64,000 nucleotides of DNA from contig NZ_QZMS01000018.1 in NCBI RefSeq assembly GCF_003614885.1, positions 19,887 through 83,886 on the forward strand. Direction: 5' to 3'. Of the stretch, positions 9,104 through 17,459 are shown in pieces. Within the stretch, counting starts at the first letter, position 1. Every line of letters begins with the position of its first letter. The notes under the pieces were generated by a model. It saw nothing but the letters and a program-made list of their open reading frames with translations. It had not been told where the DNA came from and ran no database searches. The translations under genes were made by a program, and so were the position numbers. This stretch comes from Photobacterium salinisoli. GTDB taxonomy: Bacteria > Pseudomonadota > Gammaproteobacteria > Enterobacterales > Vibrionaceae.

Positions 9104-10660
9104 TTAAGCGATCCAGATCAGGTGGTTGCGGCCAGCGTGTTTGGCGCTGGACAGGGCCTTTTGCCCCCGTTCGATGACTCTGGCCGGCGTGTCTGTGTCA
9201 TCGAACAGCGTCGCGCCGATAGAGGCCGAAATAGTGACGTTCTTTTCCCTGAACCGGAAAGGGAGTTGCACAATGGCTTCACGTATACCGGACAAACGGC
9301 GATGACGTTCATCTTCGGCAATATCAGGCAGGATCAGCATGAACTCGTCATTGCTGACCCGGGCGATAAAATCAGTCTCTCTGAGATGCTGGTGCAGGGT
9401 ACGGGCGATAATCTTCAGGACTTTGTCGCCAGCCTGGAACCCATAGTTGTCATTGAGATCCCCGAAGTGATCAAGATTGATAATGGCCAGGCACAGCGGG
9501 TGCTGATAGCGAATCCAGCGGCGGTATTCGTGTTCCAGCCGGTCATGAAAAGCGGCCCGGTTGTAAACGCGGGTCAGCGGGTCAAGGAATATCCGGCGTT
9601 GCAGATCTTCAATCTGACGATGCTGGTTCTGCGTTTGCTGATACAGGTGCTCTGCTCGGTTCTGGTGATAATGCAGTTGCTCCAGCAGCGCCTGTTCGCG
9701 GTTTTCCAGCGAGCGCTGGCGCTCGACCAGTTGTCTGAGTGAGGTATCGAGGGTGTGTGCGGCGCCGCGCCAGCTTTCCAGGTTAGTGTATTGGGTCAGA
9801 GCATGGTGGAAGCGGTCGGACAGTTGCCCCAGCTCGGCAGTCAGTTCAGCGCGGTGCTTGTGCAGGGCTTGTCCCTGATCGGCAGTCTGGCGCGTCGTTT
9901 GTTCCAGTGCGGCCAGATCGCCGCTGATGACATCAAGAAATTTTTGCGAATGGCGACGTTCGTGAATAAAGCTGTCCAGCGCCAATCGCAACACATCCAG
10001 GCACAGCTCGACCAGTGAAATAGGCTCGACACCGGCGAGTAACTGGTGCCGTATGGCCAGTAACTGTTCGCCGGATTCACCCTCAGCATCCAGCTCTGTG
10101 ATGATTTGCTGCAGCTCGTTGCACAGCTTATGCTGTAAATCGTTGTCTTTTGAGCGCGATTCGCGCTCGATGCTGACGGGCACTGTCAGTAGTTTCAGGG
10201 CGCGATCATACAGACCGAACAGTTGGGTGATTTGCTGGTGGCTGTGATGCAGTGAATCAGGTGCCTGGGACAGAAGATCGTGGATGTCGCGTTTGAGCTG
10301 AACCGGTAGGGCAGGGATGCGTTTCAGGCTTTCAGAACTTTGCCGGATAAGATCAGACAGACGTTCCATGGTCGAATGTGTTGAGGTTTGCCGGAGCAAC
10401 AACCGTTCAACCTGGGCCAGATGCGGCACAATCTTACTGATATCTTTGTTTTGCTCAAGATCGGTACGCAGGGTATCAAGCCGTTTGTCCAGCTCGTTAT
10501 CCAGGCCTTTACAGGCGACGGACATACGGGCAATCAGGCGTTTTAAGATAACGATCTCACGACGCGATTTTAATGATACATCGCGGTAAGACAATTGAGC
10601 CTGATCCAAACGCAGCTTCAATTCACTCACATCAGAAGCTGCATTATATTTCGCAGTCAC
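9104..10660 (-). CDS. Coiled-coil GGDEF-family protein with degenerate SNDEF motif
   Basis: A 518-residue cytoplasmic protein without a signal peptide or membrane segment. Roughly residues 1-340 are helical and rich in Leu, Gln, Glu and Arg, probably coiled coil. The C-terminal 165 residues form a GGDEF-fold domain. Canonical GGDEF is replaced by SNDEF, and the first metal-binding Asp of the DxDxFK region is Asn (INLDHFGDLND). The allosteric I-site pattern RxxD (RETD) is kept five residues before SNDEF. From this I infer weak or no cyclase activity and possible c-di-GMP binding at the I-site. It lies between ppnN and a TPR gene that also has a degenerate GGDEF domain. Confidence 0.85.
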   Translation of the reverse strand: MTAKYNAASDVSELKLRLDQAQLSYRDVSLKSRREIVILKRLIARMSVACKGLDNELDKRLDTLRTDLEQNKDISKIVPHLAQVERLLLRQTSTHSTMERLSDLIRQSSESLKRIPALPVQLKRDIHDLLSQAPDSLHHSHQQITQLFGLYDRALKLLTVPVSIERESRSKDNDLQHKLCNELQQIITELDAEGESGEQLLAIRHQLLAGVEPISLVELCLDVLRLALDSFIHERRHSQKFLDVISGDLAALEQTTRQTADQGQALHKHRAELTAELGQLSDRFHHALTQYTNLESWRGAAHTLDTSLRQLVERQRSLENREQALLEQLHYHQNRAEHLYQQTQNQHRQIEDLQRRIFLDPLTRVYNRAAFHDRLEHEYRRWIRYQHPLCLAIINLDHFGDLNDNYGFQAGDKVLKIIARTLHQHLRETDFIARVSNDEFMLILPDIAEDERHRRLSGIREAIVQLPFRFREKNVTISASIGATLFDDTDTPARVIERGQKALSSAKHAGRNHLIWIA

Positions 10661-10859
10661 GTCGACTAATGATTACCTTATCTAAACATCCGTTACACCC
10701 AGCGCCAGGCGCTGTGCAAGCTCGGATGTTAGCAAAAATGTTCTGATGAGTTGAACATTATTAACGGCTTGTTTTCCCAGACACAAACGCTCGCGTGCTT
10801 TTTATGCGATTTCGTGATCTTTGTACCTCTAAACAGCGGAAATACTGAGTGTTTTTTCC

Positions 10860-13124
10860 TCAGAGGTGCCGGTGCCAGTCATATTCCTGCCGCGATGAGG
10901 TCTGGACCCTGACCAAACCTTTGTCCATCGCCAGTATGCATGCCCGGCGAATATTATCGCCGGCGAAACTGGCGGCCGGGGCTGCTTCAATGGCGCTCAG
11001 GTGTACCCATTGGCTGCCGGTTTCGGTTTTGCTTATCTGACGGGCGGCATGCGTGGCCATCAGCAGAATGTCGATCAGTTCCTGATCATTGATGGCAGTA
11101 CAGGCTCGTGGCAGGAAAGGGTACTCGGCCATTCCTATGCGTACCCGGCTGTCGAGCTGCCTGTCACTCATGAAATTGTCCACCAGTTGTTTGATGGAAT
11201 CTGCCAGGTGCTGAGGTGCACTTTCAAGGCGTGAGTTCGGCTCTATGTACAGGAACATGGCATCGGAAAAATGGTACAGACGGGCCGGCTCGCAAATCTG
11301 GGCTTTGAGGTAATCGCCGAACTGGCGTTCCAGCTCCAGGCCCTGCTTGTAGCCATGTTCCAGATAGACATGTTTGAGTAGCGGGACTTCGAACAGGGCA
11401 AAGCGTAACCTGTCGCTCAGGGGCTCGTTGATGATCTCGCCCAGGTGCCACTGCTCGAAATGCGCGCTGCTTTGCTGCAGTGAGCTGGAAAGTCTGGCAT
11501 TGAGCATTCTCAGGTTGCGCAGGCCGCTGCGGGGGTGGGTGTAGAATTCATCCCGCAGCAGTGTCAGGCGATCCCGCCAGCGGCGTGCTGAGCGGTGACG
11601 GTACCAGAGCACCAGCAAGGCCAGCAGCAAGACGATTAACAGTACTGTGGTGATGTTCTTTTGCTGATAAAGGGCTTTTTCCTGCGTGAATTGCTGTCGT
11701 TCAAGTTCTTCTAACTGCAGCGCCCGCGCCATCATACGTTGCTGCTGGCGGAACACTTCGGCATTACTTTTCACCTGGTTTTCCTGCAAAGAGGCATGCA
11801 GCTGTTCATAGCGGCGCTGACTCAGCAGGGCGTTGTAGTAGTCTTTTTGCTTCTCAAACGCAGCCGACAGGCTGATCTCTCCCTGCATTTGCAGAGCGGG
11901 CTGTGCTTTGGGCAATCGGCTGGCCGCCAGCAGTGCTGCCTGTAAGGTTGAGATTGCCTGCTCGGTTTTTTCTTCTGCCAGCTCAAGCTGCCCCTGAAGC
12001 AGCTGCGATTTGATCAGTGTGATTTCATCATCGCTTTCCTGTGCCAGCTGGCGGGCATGGTGCAGGTATTGTTCGGTTTTCGGGTAGTTATAGAGTTTGA
12101 GATAAACGCGGGCGATACTCAGACGCAGCTTGGAGGAACGAGTGGGTAAGCGCAGCTGGTTTTCCTGATCTAAAGCATTGAAGTAATGCACCAGTGCAAG
12201 GTTGTAGCGACCCTGTTGTTCGTAAATATTGGCTATCAGTGCCAGGGTGCGGGCCAGCGGGATGGTGCGATTGAAGTGCTCGAAAAACTCTCCCGCCTGC
12301 GTTGCGTGCTCCAGTGCTTTGTCAAACACTTTGCGCTCTTCATAGAGCGTGGCCAGTTCCAGATTGGCGATCGCCATTTTGCCGTGATCGTCTTTTTCCT
12401 GCGCCAGCCAGTAGCCGCTGAGCAAACGATCCAGGGCCAGATCATAGTGCTGGTGCCGCAAATAATGGATCCCGTGGCTGAGCAGGAAGTTGACTTCCTC
12501 TTTGGCATCCTCAAGTTCAGACAGATCTCGCTTGGCACGGATATACATTTTCTCTGCCTGTCTTTCATCGCCCAGGGTGGATTCCATATCGGCACGCAGC
12601 ATCAGCAACTGATACTGCAGTGTTTTAATTTGTTCACTGCGCTGCAGTTTCTCATCACCGGCGATGACCTGATCGATTTTATCCAGTCGAGCTGCCGCAG
12701 AGGGGGCATCGCCCATCCCGTGCCAGAGAATATCGGCATGAATGAGCTGGGTTTCGAGCAGTGTATAGCTAAAAGCGTTTTCAACCGCCAGCGCTTCGGC
12801 TTGGTTGATGGTGTGAAGGGCGTCGCTTTGCGCATTTAACAAAGACTGTGCTCTGGCTTTTATTTGCAGAGCATTGATGGTGCTCAGCGGGGTGCGGACA
12901 GAATGGTCAGTTTCTTCATTAACATGGACGCGAGAGCTGTCGGAAGGCACACTGAGCCGACGTTGGTTCAGGTAGCGTTCGGTGATCTCCAGCGCTTTTT
13001 CCGGGCTGGTTTCCAACAGGAGATCGGCATCGGCCAGAATAGGGGTGGCATAAATCTTCGCCTGAGCCGGCAGGGCTGTGAGAAACAAAAGCAGGATGCT
13101 GAAGAGCCAGTAACGACAGTTCAT
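10860..13124 (-). CDS. Periplasmic TPR sensor-like membrane protein with degenerate GGDEF domain
   Basis: A protein of about 754 residues: a signal peptide (NCRYWLFSILLLFLTALPAQA), about 450 residues of TPR-like helical repeats predicted to be periplasmic, one transmembrane helix (TTVLLIVLLLALLVLWY) and a cytoplasmic C-terminal domain. The C-terminal domain aligns by pattern with GGDEF domains (HGYKQGLELERQFGDYLK, then RLYHFSDAMFLYIEP), but FSDAMF replaces GGDEF and the metal-binding residues are missing. I infer a signalling scaffold rather than an enzyme. The start is ATG 13124, which gives a compact signal peptide; ATG 13139 is also in frame. It lies 200 bases upstream of the SNDEF gene on the same strand. 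Confidence 0.8.
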   Translation of the reverse strand: MNCRYWLFSILLLFLTALPAQAKIYATPILADADLLLETSPEKALEITERYLNQRRLSVPSDSSRVHVNEETDHSVRTPLSTINALQIKARAQSLLNAQSDALHTINQAEALAVENAFSYTLLETQLIHADILWHGMGDAPSAAARLDKIDQVIAGDEKLQRSEQIKTLQYQLLMLRADMESTLGDERQAEKMYIRAKRDLSELEDAKEEVNFLLSHGIHYLRHQHYDLALDRLLSGYWLAQEKDDHGKMAIANLELATLYEERKVFDKALEHATQAGEFFEHFNRTIPLARTLALIANIYEQQGRYNLALVHYFNALDQENQLRLPTRSSKLRLSIARVYLKLYNYPKTEQYLHHARQLAQESDDEITLIKSQLLQGQLELAEEKTEQAISTLQAALLAASRLPKAQPALQMQGEISLSAAFEKQKDYYNALLSQRRYEQLHASLQENQVKSNAEVFRQQQRMMARALQLEELERQQFTQEKALYQQKNITTVLLIVLLLALLVLWYRHRSARRWRDRLTLLRDEFYTHPRSGLRNLRMLNARLSSSLQQSSAHFEQWHLGEIINEPLSDRLRFALFEVPLLKHVYLEHGYKQGLELERQFGDYLKAQICEPARLYHFSDAMFLYIEPNSRLESAPQHLADSIKQLVDNFMSDRQLDSRVRIGMAEYPFLPRACTAINDQELIDILLMATHAARQISKTETGSQWVHLSAIEAAPAASFAGDNIRRACILAMDKGLVRVQTSSRQEYDWHRHL

Positions 13125-13231
13125 AGCGCACTTATCCATCAGGAAACACGGCCCTCATATTACTGCCTCATGACGTCAAGTCCAGCAAAGTAAAGTGATT
13201 TGCCGGACTTGACTGCTAAGCAGGCGAGCCT

Positions 13232-14077
13232 TTACTGACGTGCCATGCGATCGTTATTGCTTGGCGTCTTGCCCTGATTGGTACGGTAAGGGTTAATATC
13301 CAGACCGCCACGGCGGGTGTAACGGGCGTAAACAGTCAGTCGCTCCGGCTGACACAAACGCATGAGATCTGTGAAGATGCGCTCGACACATTGTTCGTGA
13401 AATTCATTGTGATTGCGGAAAGAGACCAGGTAGCGCAGCAGCTTTTCACGATCGATCCGCTTGCCTTTATAGGCAATCCGCACGCTGCCCCAGTCTGGCT
13501 GGCTGGTGATCAGGCAATTCGATTTCAACAGGTGGCTGTGCAGCACTTCCTCAACCACCTCGCCACTGGCGGCATTGTTGAGCAGCTCAGGAGCAAAGTC
13601 GAAACTGGTAATCTCAATATCCTGATCATCGATACATTCACCGGCAAAATCCACGATAGGCTGATCGGTAAAATCACTCAGCGGCTGGATAGTCACGTCC
13701 ACGTCCATCCCGGCGCAGGCTGATAAATCTTTCTGCAGAATATCTGCTACTTCCTGCCAGCTGCCGAAACGGGTATTGTTCAGGCTGTTCAGGAAGAGTT
13801 TGAAAGACTTGGATTCAATCAGGTTCGGGCTGCTGGCGGGCAGGCGTACTTCACCGATAGCCACCTGCGGCAGTCCTTTGCTGTTGAGCCAGGACAGCTC
13901 GTACAGTGTCCAGATGTCATACCCGGTGAATGGCAGGTCGTCGCTTAGCGACAGATCATCACGATTTAGCTTACGCGGCACGGCCTGCAGCAGAGTGGGA
14001 TCGTATTGATCTTTGTATTCGCTTTTTTGGCCAAGAGTTAAACCGGCTAGTTCTTTCGCGTCTTTGTATTTGCTCAT
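13232..14077 (-). CDS. queF: NADPH-dependent 7-cyano-7-deazaguanine reductase QueF
   Basis: Reduces preQ0 to preQ1 in queuosine biosynthesis. This is the long, two-domain (YqgF-like) QueF form of about 281 residues with the catalytic cysteine in [15 protein letters not shown] and the conserved Asp/His residues downstream ([16 protein letters not shown]). The ATG at 14077 gives [13 protein letters not shown]; six extra codons to 14095 are unlikely. It is divergent from syd, the same gene pair as in E. coli. Confidence 0.96.
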   Translation of the reverse strand: MSKYKDAKELAGLTLGQKSEYKDQYDPTLLQAVPRKLNRDDLSLSDDLPFTGYDIWTLYELSWLNSKGLPQVAIGEVRLPASSPNLIESKSFKLFLNSLNNTRFGSWQEVADILQKDLSACAGMDVDVTIQPLSDFTDQPIVDFAGECIDDQDIEITSFDFAPELLNNAASGEVVEEVLHSHLLKSNCLITSQPDWGSVRIAYKGKRIDREKLLRYLVSFRNHNEFHEQCVERIFTDLMRLCQPERLTVYARYTRRGGLDINPYRTNQGKTPSNNDRMARQ

Positions 14078-14144
14078 ATTGTCCTGGACACACACACTTG
14101 GATTAGAATAGGCAAAGTTTACTGAATCTTGCTTGAGGTTGCGA

Positions 14145-14699
14145 ATGAATCATCCTGTAACGGCCGCATTGGCTGAATTTTCTTCCCGTTTTATTAACGT
14201 GTGGCACGATGAGCGCGCCTGTCTGCCCTGCAGCAGCGATCTGATTGGCCTCACATCTCCTTGTGTTGAAACGGATAATGGCGATACCGTGAGCTGGAAG
14301 CCGGTAGCGCGTGAGCCTGCTGGTCGTTTTGATGCCGTTGAAACGGGGATTGAACTGCGCCTGCATCCGGATATTACTGCGTTTTACGGCAGCTTTTTCA
14401 GTGGCGATATGGCTGCCCGCTTTAACGATCTGGAATTTGATCTGTTACAGGTGTTTAGTGAATCGGATCATCAACGTTTGCAGGAGAATATTCTGGGTCA
14501 CCTGGTAACTCAGCGCCGGCTGAAACTCAAGCCGACTGTCTTTATTGGGGTGATGGAGGCAGAAGATCAGGTGATCGCTATCTGTAATCTGACCGGCAAC
14601 GTCATTCTCGAGACGCTGGGCAAACCAGACCGGGAGGTGCTGGCGTACGATGTCGAGACCTTTATCCGCCAGCTCGAGCCTGTTGTGAAGGTGAGTTAA
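14145..14699 (+). CDS. syd: SecY-interacting protein Syd
   Basis: A soluble protein of 184 residues that associates with the SecYEG translocon at the inner face of the membrane and affects SecY stability. Conserved segments include [20 protein letters not shown] and [16 protein letters not shown]. The ATG at 14145 has GAGG six bases before it; an in-frame TTG at 14133 is rejected. The next gene starts four bases after the stop, so the two are probably co-transcribed. Confidence 0.93.
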   Translation: MNHPVTAALAEFSSRFINVWHDERACLPCSSDLIGLTSPCVETDNGDTVSWKPVAREPAGRFDAVETGIELRLHPDITAFYGSFFSGDMAARFNDLEFDLLQVFSESDHQRLQENILGHLVTQRRLKLKPTVFIGVMEAEDQVIAICNLTGNVILETLGKPDREVLAYDVETFIRQLEPVVKVS

Positions 14700-14702
14700 G
14701 CC

Positions 14703-15473
14703 ATGTATGTCGTTGAACTACAGTTTGAATGCTTTGACAACACCACAGTTGCTGCGGTGGAGCAGGCGATCAATGGCCTGATGGATGCGCTGCGTTATAA
14801 CGGCCAGGTGCTGGGGCGGGAGTTCCCTGTCGTGATGGATGAGGCTGTGTTTAAAGTGCGGGCTGTCTGTCCGGAGAAAACCAGCCTGCATAGTCAGTAT
14901 CACAGCCCGCAGGTAAAAGCGGGGATCAACCGGCTGACACAGGCCAGTTTGCTGGCCCCGAAAATTAAAGTGTTGGGGCGTGATATCAATTCGGAAGCCA
15001 CTGCCGAAGAAGCTCCGGCATGGCAGGTGCTGTATACCACGTATGTGCACACCTGTTCGCCGCTGCGCAGCGGTGACAGCTTATTGCCGATCCCTTTGTA
15101 CCGGATACCGGCGACGTTTAACGGCGATCATAAAGCCTTGGTCAAATGGCAGACCGAATGGCAAGCCTGTGATGAAATTCAGATGGCCGGAGGCTGTAAG
15201 GCCGAACACGCTGCTTTGCACGAAATCCGTGACGCCGACAGCGATTTATTCCGCCGAGGCTGGGATTTACGCGGCAGAATTGAATACCTGACCAAAGTGC
15301 CTACCTATTATTATCAGTACCGGGTGGGGGGGATCAGTCTGGAGACGGAGGCAAATCGCTCTTGTCCTAAATGCGGACAAGCCTGGCGAGTGGATGAGCC
15401 GATCCACGGTATCTTCCACTTCAAATGCGATCCATGCCGGCTGGTGTCCAACCTTTCCTGGGATTATCAGTAG
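14703..15473 (+). CDS. Zn-ribbon-containing protein (DUF2310-like)
   Basis: A 256-residue protein with a C-terminal zinc ribbon, CPKCGQAW followed about 21 residues later by CDPC, so four Cys ligands are present. The N-terminal 200 residues have no motif I can assign. The combination matches the family annotated as Zn-ribbon-containing, possibly nucleic-acid-binding protein (DUF2310). It starts four bases after syd and shares its transcript. The function is unknown. Confidence 0.75.
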   Translation: MYVVELQFECFDNTTVAAVEQAINGLMDALRYNGQVLGREFPVVMDEAVFKVRAVCPEKTSLHSQYHSPQVKAGINRLTQASLLAPKIKVLGRDINSEATAEEAPAWQVLYTTYVHTCSPLRSGDSLLPIPLYRIPATFNGDHKALVKWQTEWQACDEIQMAGGCKAEHAALHEIRDADSDLFRRGWDLRGRIEYLTKVPTYYYQYRVGGISLETEANRSCPKCGQAWRVDEPIHGIFHFKCDPCRLVSNLSWDYQ

Positions 15474-15484
15474 GTCGCGGCTTG

Positions 15485-15518
15485 TCACCGCCCGTCGCTG
15501 GCAGGCAACGGGCGGTGA
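15485..15518. terminator. Hairpin between convergent genes
   Basis: TCACCGCCCGT and ACGGGCGGTGA form an 11-bp G/C-rich stem with a 12-nt loop just after the Zn-ribbon gene. No T-run is visible, so its role as a terminator is tentative. Confidence 0.4.
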
Positions 15519-15537
15519 GTGCGCGTAAAATGACGGG

Positions 15538-15825
15538 TTATGTGTCTTGCAGCGTTTGCTCCAGAGCGGACAGGCGTGCTGTCAGGCTGGCGACTTGCTG
15601 CTCCAGCGCGGCAATGCGCTCGCTGTCGCTGAGCTGTGCTGCATCGCGGGTTTTTATCTCTGGCACTTTGGCATGCTGTTTCCAGCTTTTAAGGGCCTGA
15701 ATGATCACAGGCATAGGCAAAGGCTCACTCAGGCGGGCTTTGACCAGCGCGACACTGGGCTCTTTTCCTTCCGCGATGAGCGTTGAGATGGCGCGTTCCA
15801 GCGCATCGGTAATTGCAGATGACAT
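15538..15825 (-). CDS. Small conserved protein with C-terminal coiled coil
   Basis: A 95-residue protein. The first 50 residues are a helical region (ITDALERAISTLIAEGKEP, then LSEPLPMPVIIQALKSWKQH), reminiscent of small DNA-binding or KfrA-like N-terminal helices. The last 35 residues show a clear Leu/Ala heptad coiled coil (ALEQQVASLTARLSALEQ). The start ATG is preceded by AGGAAGAAA. I do not recognise a named family with certainty. It lies 31 bases after the DUF2789 gene on the same strand and is likely co-transcribed with it. Confidence 0.65.
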   Translation of the reverse strand: MSSAITDALERAISTLIAEGKEPSVALVKARLSEPLPMPVIIQALKSWKQHAKVPEIKTRDAAQLSDSERIAALEQQVASLTARLSALEQTLQDT

Positions 15826-15856
15826 ATTTCTTCCTGAAAGAGTGGCTCGGGTTCAT

Positions 15857-16087
15857 TTATTTTCGTAGCAAAGTGTCCAATTGATCAATCACTTCGCACC
15901 AATCGGCATCTGCAGCCATCGATTCTTTGAGAAAACGGCGCTGGGCGGGTTGCCAGAAATCAGCCTGGGCGATGGTTTCGCCCTGCTTGAGGTTATGGTC
16001 GCGAATGAAGCCCTCTATTGATTCCTTGGATGAATTCATTCCTAACTGATTGAATAAACTGTGTAAGTCATGGCTGAATGTTTCCAT
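15857..16087 (-). CDS. DUF2789 family protein
   Basis: A 76-residue acidic protein whose pattern (SLFNQLGMNSS, FIRDHNL, ADFWQPAQRRFLKESMAADADWCEVIDQLD) matches DUF2789, small proteins frequent in marine gammaproteobacteria. No catalytic motif is seen and the function is unknown. GGGGGATAG precedes the ATG. It lies divergent from the csrB RNA locus. Confidence 0.8.
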   Translation of the reverse strand: METFSHDLHSLFNQLGMNSSKESIEGFIRDHNLKQGETIAQADFWQPAQRRFLKESMAADADWCEVIDQLDTLLRK

Positions 16088-16156
16088 CTTGCTATCCCCC
16101 TACTGGTGTTTGCAATAAGTATAGTGGGGAATAGCCGTCAATTCGTCTCTGTAATT

Positions 16157-16174
16157 TGTGAGAGATCGCTTACA
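16157..16174 (+). promoter_or_regulatory. GacA/UvrY (VarA)-type upstream activating site of csrB copy 1
   Basis: TGTGAGAGATCGCTTACA matches the known GacA-family consensus TGTAAG-N6-CTTACA with one mismatch. It is centred about 180 bp upstream of the inferred csrB1 start, the distance at which UvrY acts on E. coli csrB. Confidence 0.75.
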
Positions 16175-16240
16175 AGCCTGTAAGACATACTGAAATCTTG
16201 CTATGGCGGTTAGCCTAAATGAAAGTTAATTTGCATTTAT

Positions 16241-16253
16241 TATCAATCACTTA
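16241..16253 (+). promoter_or_regulatory. IHF consensus site upstream of csrB copy 1
   Basis: TATCAATCACTTA is a perfect match to the IHF consensus WATCAANNNNTTR and lies between the UvrY-type site and the promoter. IHF is known to assist csrB activation in enterics, so DNA bending between the distal site and the promoter is plausible. Confidence 0.55.
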
Positions 16254-16309
16254 GTTCTGGTTTGTGCATGGGGTGTAATCCGGGGTGCTAACGGGTGTTT
16301 CCAGTGTGC

Positions 16310-16337
16310 TTGTTCGAGCCGGGATATAGCGTAATCT
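16310..16337 (+). promoter_or_regulatory. Promoter of csrB copy 1
   Basis: TTGTTC (16310-16315) and TAATCT (16332-16337) are separated by 16 bp. They lie just before the 5' hairpin of the RNA. Confidence 0.5.
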
Positions 16338-16344
16338 TAACCCT

Positions 16345-16720
16345 GTCGGAAGGAGCTGACACGGAACAGGAACATGAGCCACGGAGTTGGCAGTCTCAGG
16401 AAGAGACACAGTCTTCAGGATGAGGGCTGACATGGAGAGTTCGGAAACTGCAGGATGCAGTCAGTGCAAGCAGGATGTTTGCCGTCAGGATGACACAAGG
16501 ATGATGCTTCAGGAAGAAGCCAGGGACACCGCCAGGATGGCTGTTGAGAGTTAACCCGGGATGGGTAACGGGTCAGGAGACCAGGACACTTCAGGATGAA
16601 GTTCAACAAGGGAAGCGCTGAAGGATACAGCATACAAAGGAATGATGCAGGGAGCACCGTTGTAGTAGGAAGCTACAGGTAAGACCTAAGGGCGCAACGC
16701 AAGTTGCGCCCATTCTTTTA
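16345..16720 (+). ncRNA. csrB: CsrB-family RNA, copy 1 (CsrA sponge)
   Basis: A non-coding stretch of about 376 nt packed with AGGA motifs (16 by eye, most as CAGGA or AAGGA) and several GGGA motifs, many in hairpin loops such as CAGTC-type and GCTTC...GAAGC stems. It starts with a small hairpin exposing AAGGA and ends in an intrinsic terminator. These are the hallmarks of CsrB/RsmZ-type RNAs, which sequester the translational regulator CsrA. The locus lies between syd and yqcC, where E. coli carries csrB. The UvrY-type site, IHF site and promoter upstream agree. The 5' end is inferred, not mapped. Confidence 0.9.
16690..16720 (+). terminator. Terminator of csrB copy 1
   Basis: GGGCGCAAC-GCAA-GTTGCGCCC forms a perfect 9-bp stem with a GNRA tetraloop, followed by ATTCTTTTA. 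Confidence 0.88.
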
Positions 16721-17029
16721 TATCTGGCATGTCGCACAGCACTCGCTCCAACAGCCCGCCCACTTCTGCTTTATTGTCTCATACCCTGTATTGGCGGTAC
16801 TGAACTGCGACGGCTTTTTACGCCTTATACCATTTCATATTTTGCCTGCAATCTTGTAAGCGATCTCTCACAAAATCGTGAGAAATATGCGTTTCCTGTT
16901 ATCTATCCCAACGCACAAATATATAAATTTAACTTTAAATTCATTGTCTTATGTTTTTGTTTGTTCGTGAGCCGATCTTTGGGCAATGAGCAAGTTAAAG
17001 ACAGTACTGTGCCCGGCGCGTAATTATCG
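16721..17029 (+). promoter_or_regulatory. Region upstream of csrB copy 2 with inverted GacA/UvrY-type site
   Basis: TGTAAGCGATCTCTCACA at 16855-16872 is the exact reverse complement of the site upstream of csrB copy 1 and is centred at about the same distance (180 bp) from the RNA start. A second, overlapping inverted repeat TCTCAC-N6-GTGAGA lies at 16866-16883. The stretch 16905-16960 is A/T rich and could be bent DNA, but no perfect IHF site was found. Nothing coding is seen here. Confidence 0.65.
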
Positions 17030-17041
17030 TAGTCTTAGAGG

Positions 17042-17428
17042 TGTCGAAGGAATTGACACACGGAACAGGAAAACGGCCAGGGAGCAGGGTCGGTTACGGA
17101 TGATAGTGAAGGCGAGGACAGCTTTCACGCTAGGGATGGTTCAGGACATGGCGGGATGCCGGCTGCAGTATTCAGGATGATACTGCTCAGGACGAGACAG
17201 GGATACTTTCAGAACGAAAGCAGGGACACCGCCAGGAAGGTCGAAGAGAGTTATTTCAGGATGAAGTAACGGATCAGGAGATCAATGGACACGTTCAGGA
17301 TGAGCGTTTAAAGGAAAATCGCCGACGGATTCCGGCGCATCAAAGGAATGAGGCAGGGAGCCTATGTGTAGCCGGATTGCTGCAAGTAAGACCTAAGGGC
17401 GCAACGAAAGTTGCGCCCGTTTTATTTT
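17042..17428 (+). ncRNA. csrB: CsrB-family RNA, copy 2 (CsrA sponge)
   Basis: A second RNA of about 387 nt of the same type: 12 AGGA motifs by eye plus about six GGGA motifs, a 5' hairpin GTGTC/GACAC with AAGGA in the loop, and a terminator with the same stem as copy 1. It shares short identical blocks with copy 1 (for example CAGGGACACCGCCAGGA and TAAGACCTAAGGGCGCAAC), while most of the body has diverged. This points to an old tandem duplication. A TAGTCT -10 element (17030-17035) precedes the inferred 5' end. A 64-codon frame inside (16986-17180) is not considered real. Confidence 0.88.
17397..17428 (+). terminator. Terminator of csrB copy 2
   Basis: GGGCGCAAC-GAAA-GTTGCGCCC, a 9-bp stem with a GNRA tetraloop, is followed by GTTTTATTTT. 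Confidence 0.9.
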
Positions 17429-17459
17429 GACTGGCAGGAAAATTGGCGCGGGAAACCGC

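Noticed and set aside
16415..16657. 80-codon minus-strand frame inside csrB copy 1
   Set aside because: A shadow of the repeated GGA motifs; no ribosome binding site and no recognisable protein.
16986..17180. 64-codon open frame in the csrB copy 2 region
   Set aside because: It overlaps the promoter and first part of the RNA and its AGGA repeats explain the base pattern; the frame shows no family resemblance.
16345..17428. Repeats resembling a CRISPR array
   Set aside because: The repeated units are 4-7 bases long with irregular spacing, there are no constant direct repeats of CRISPR length and no cas genes.
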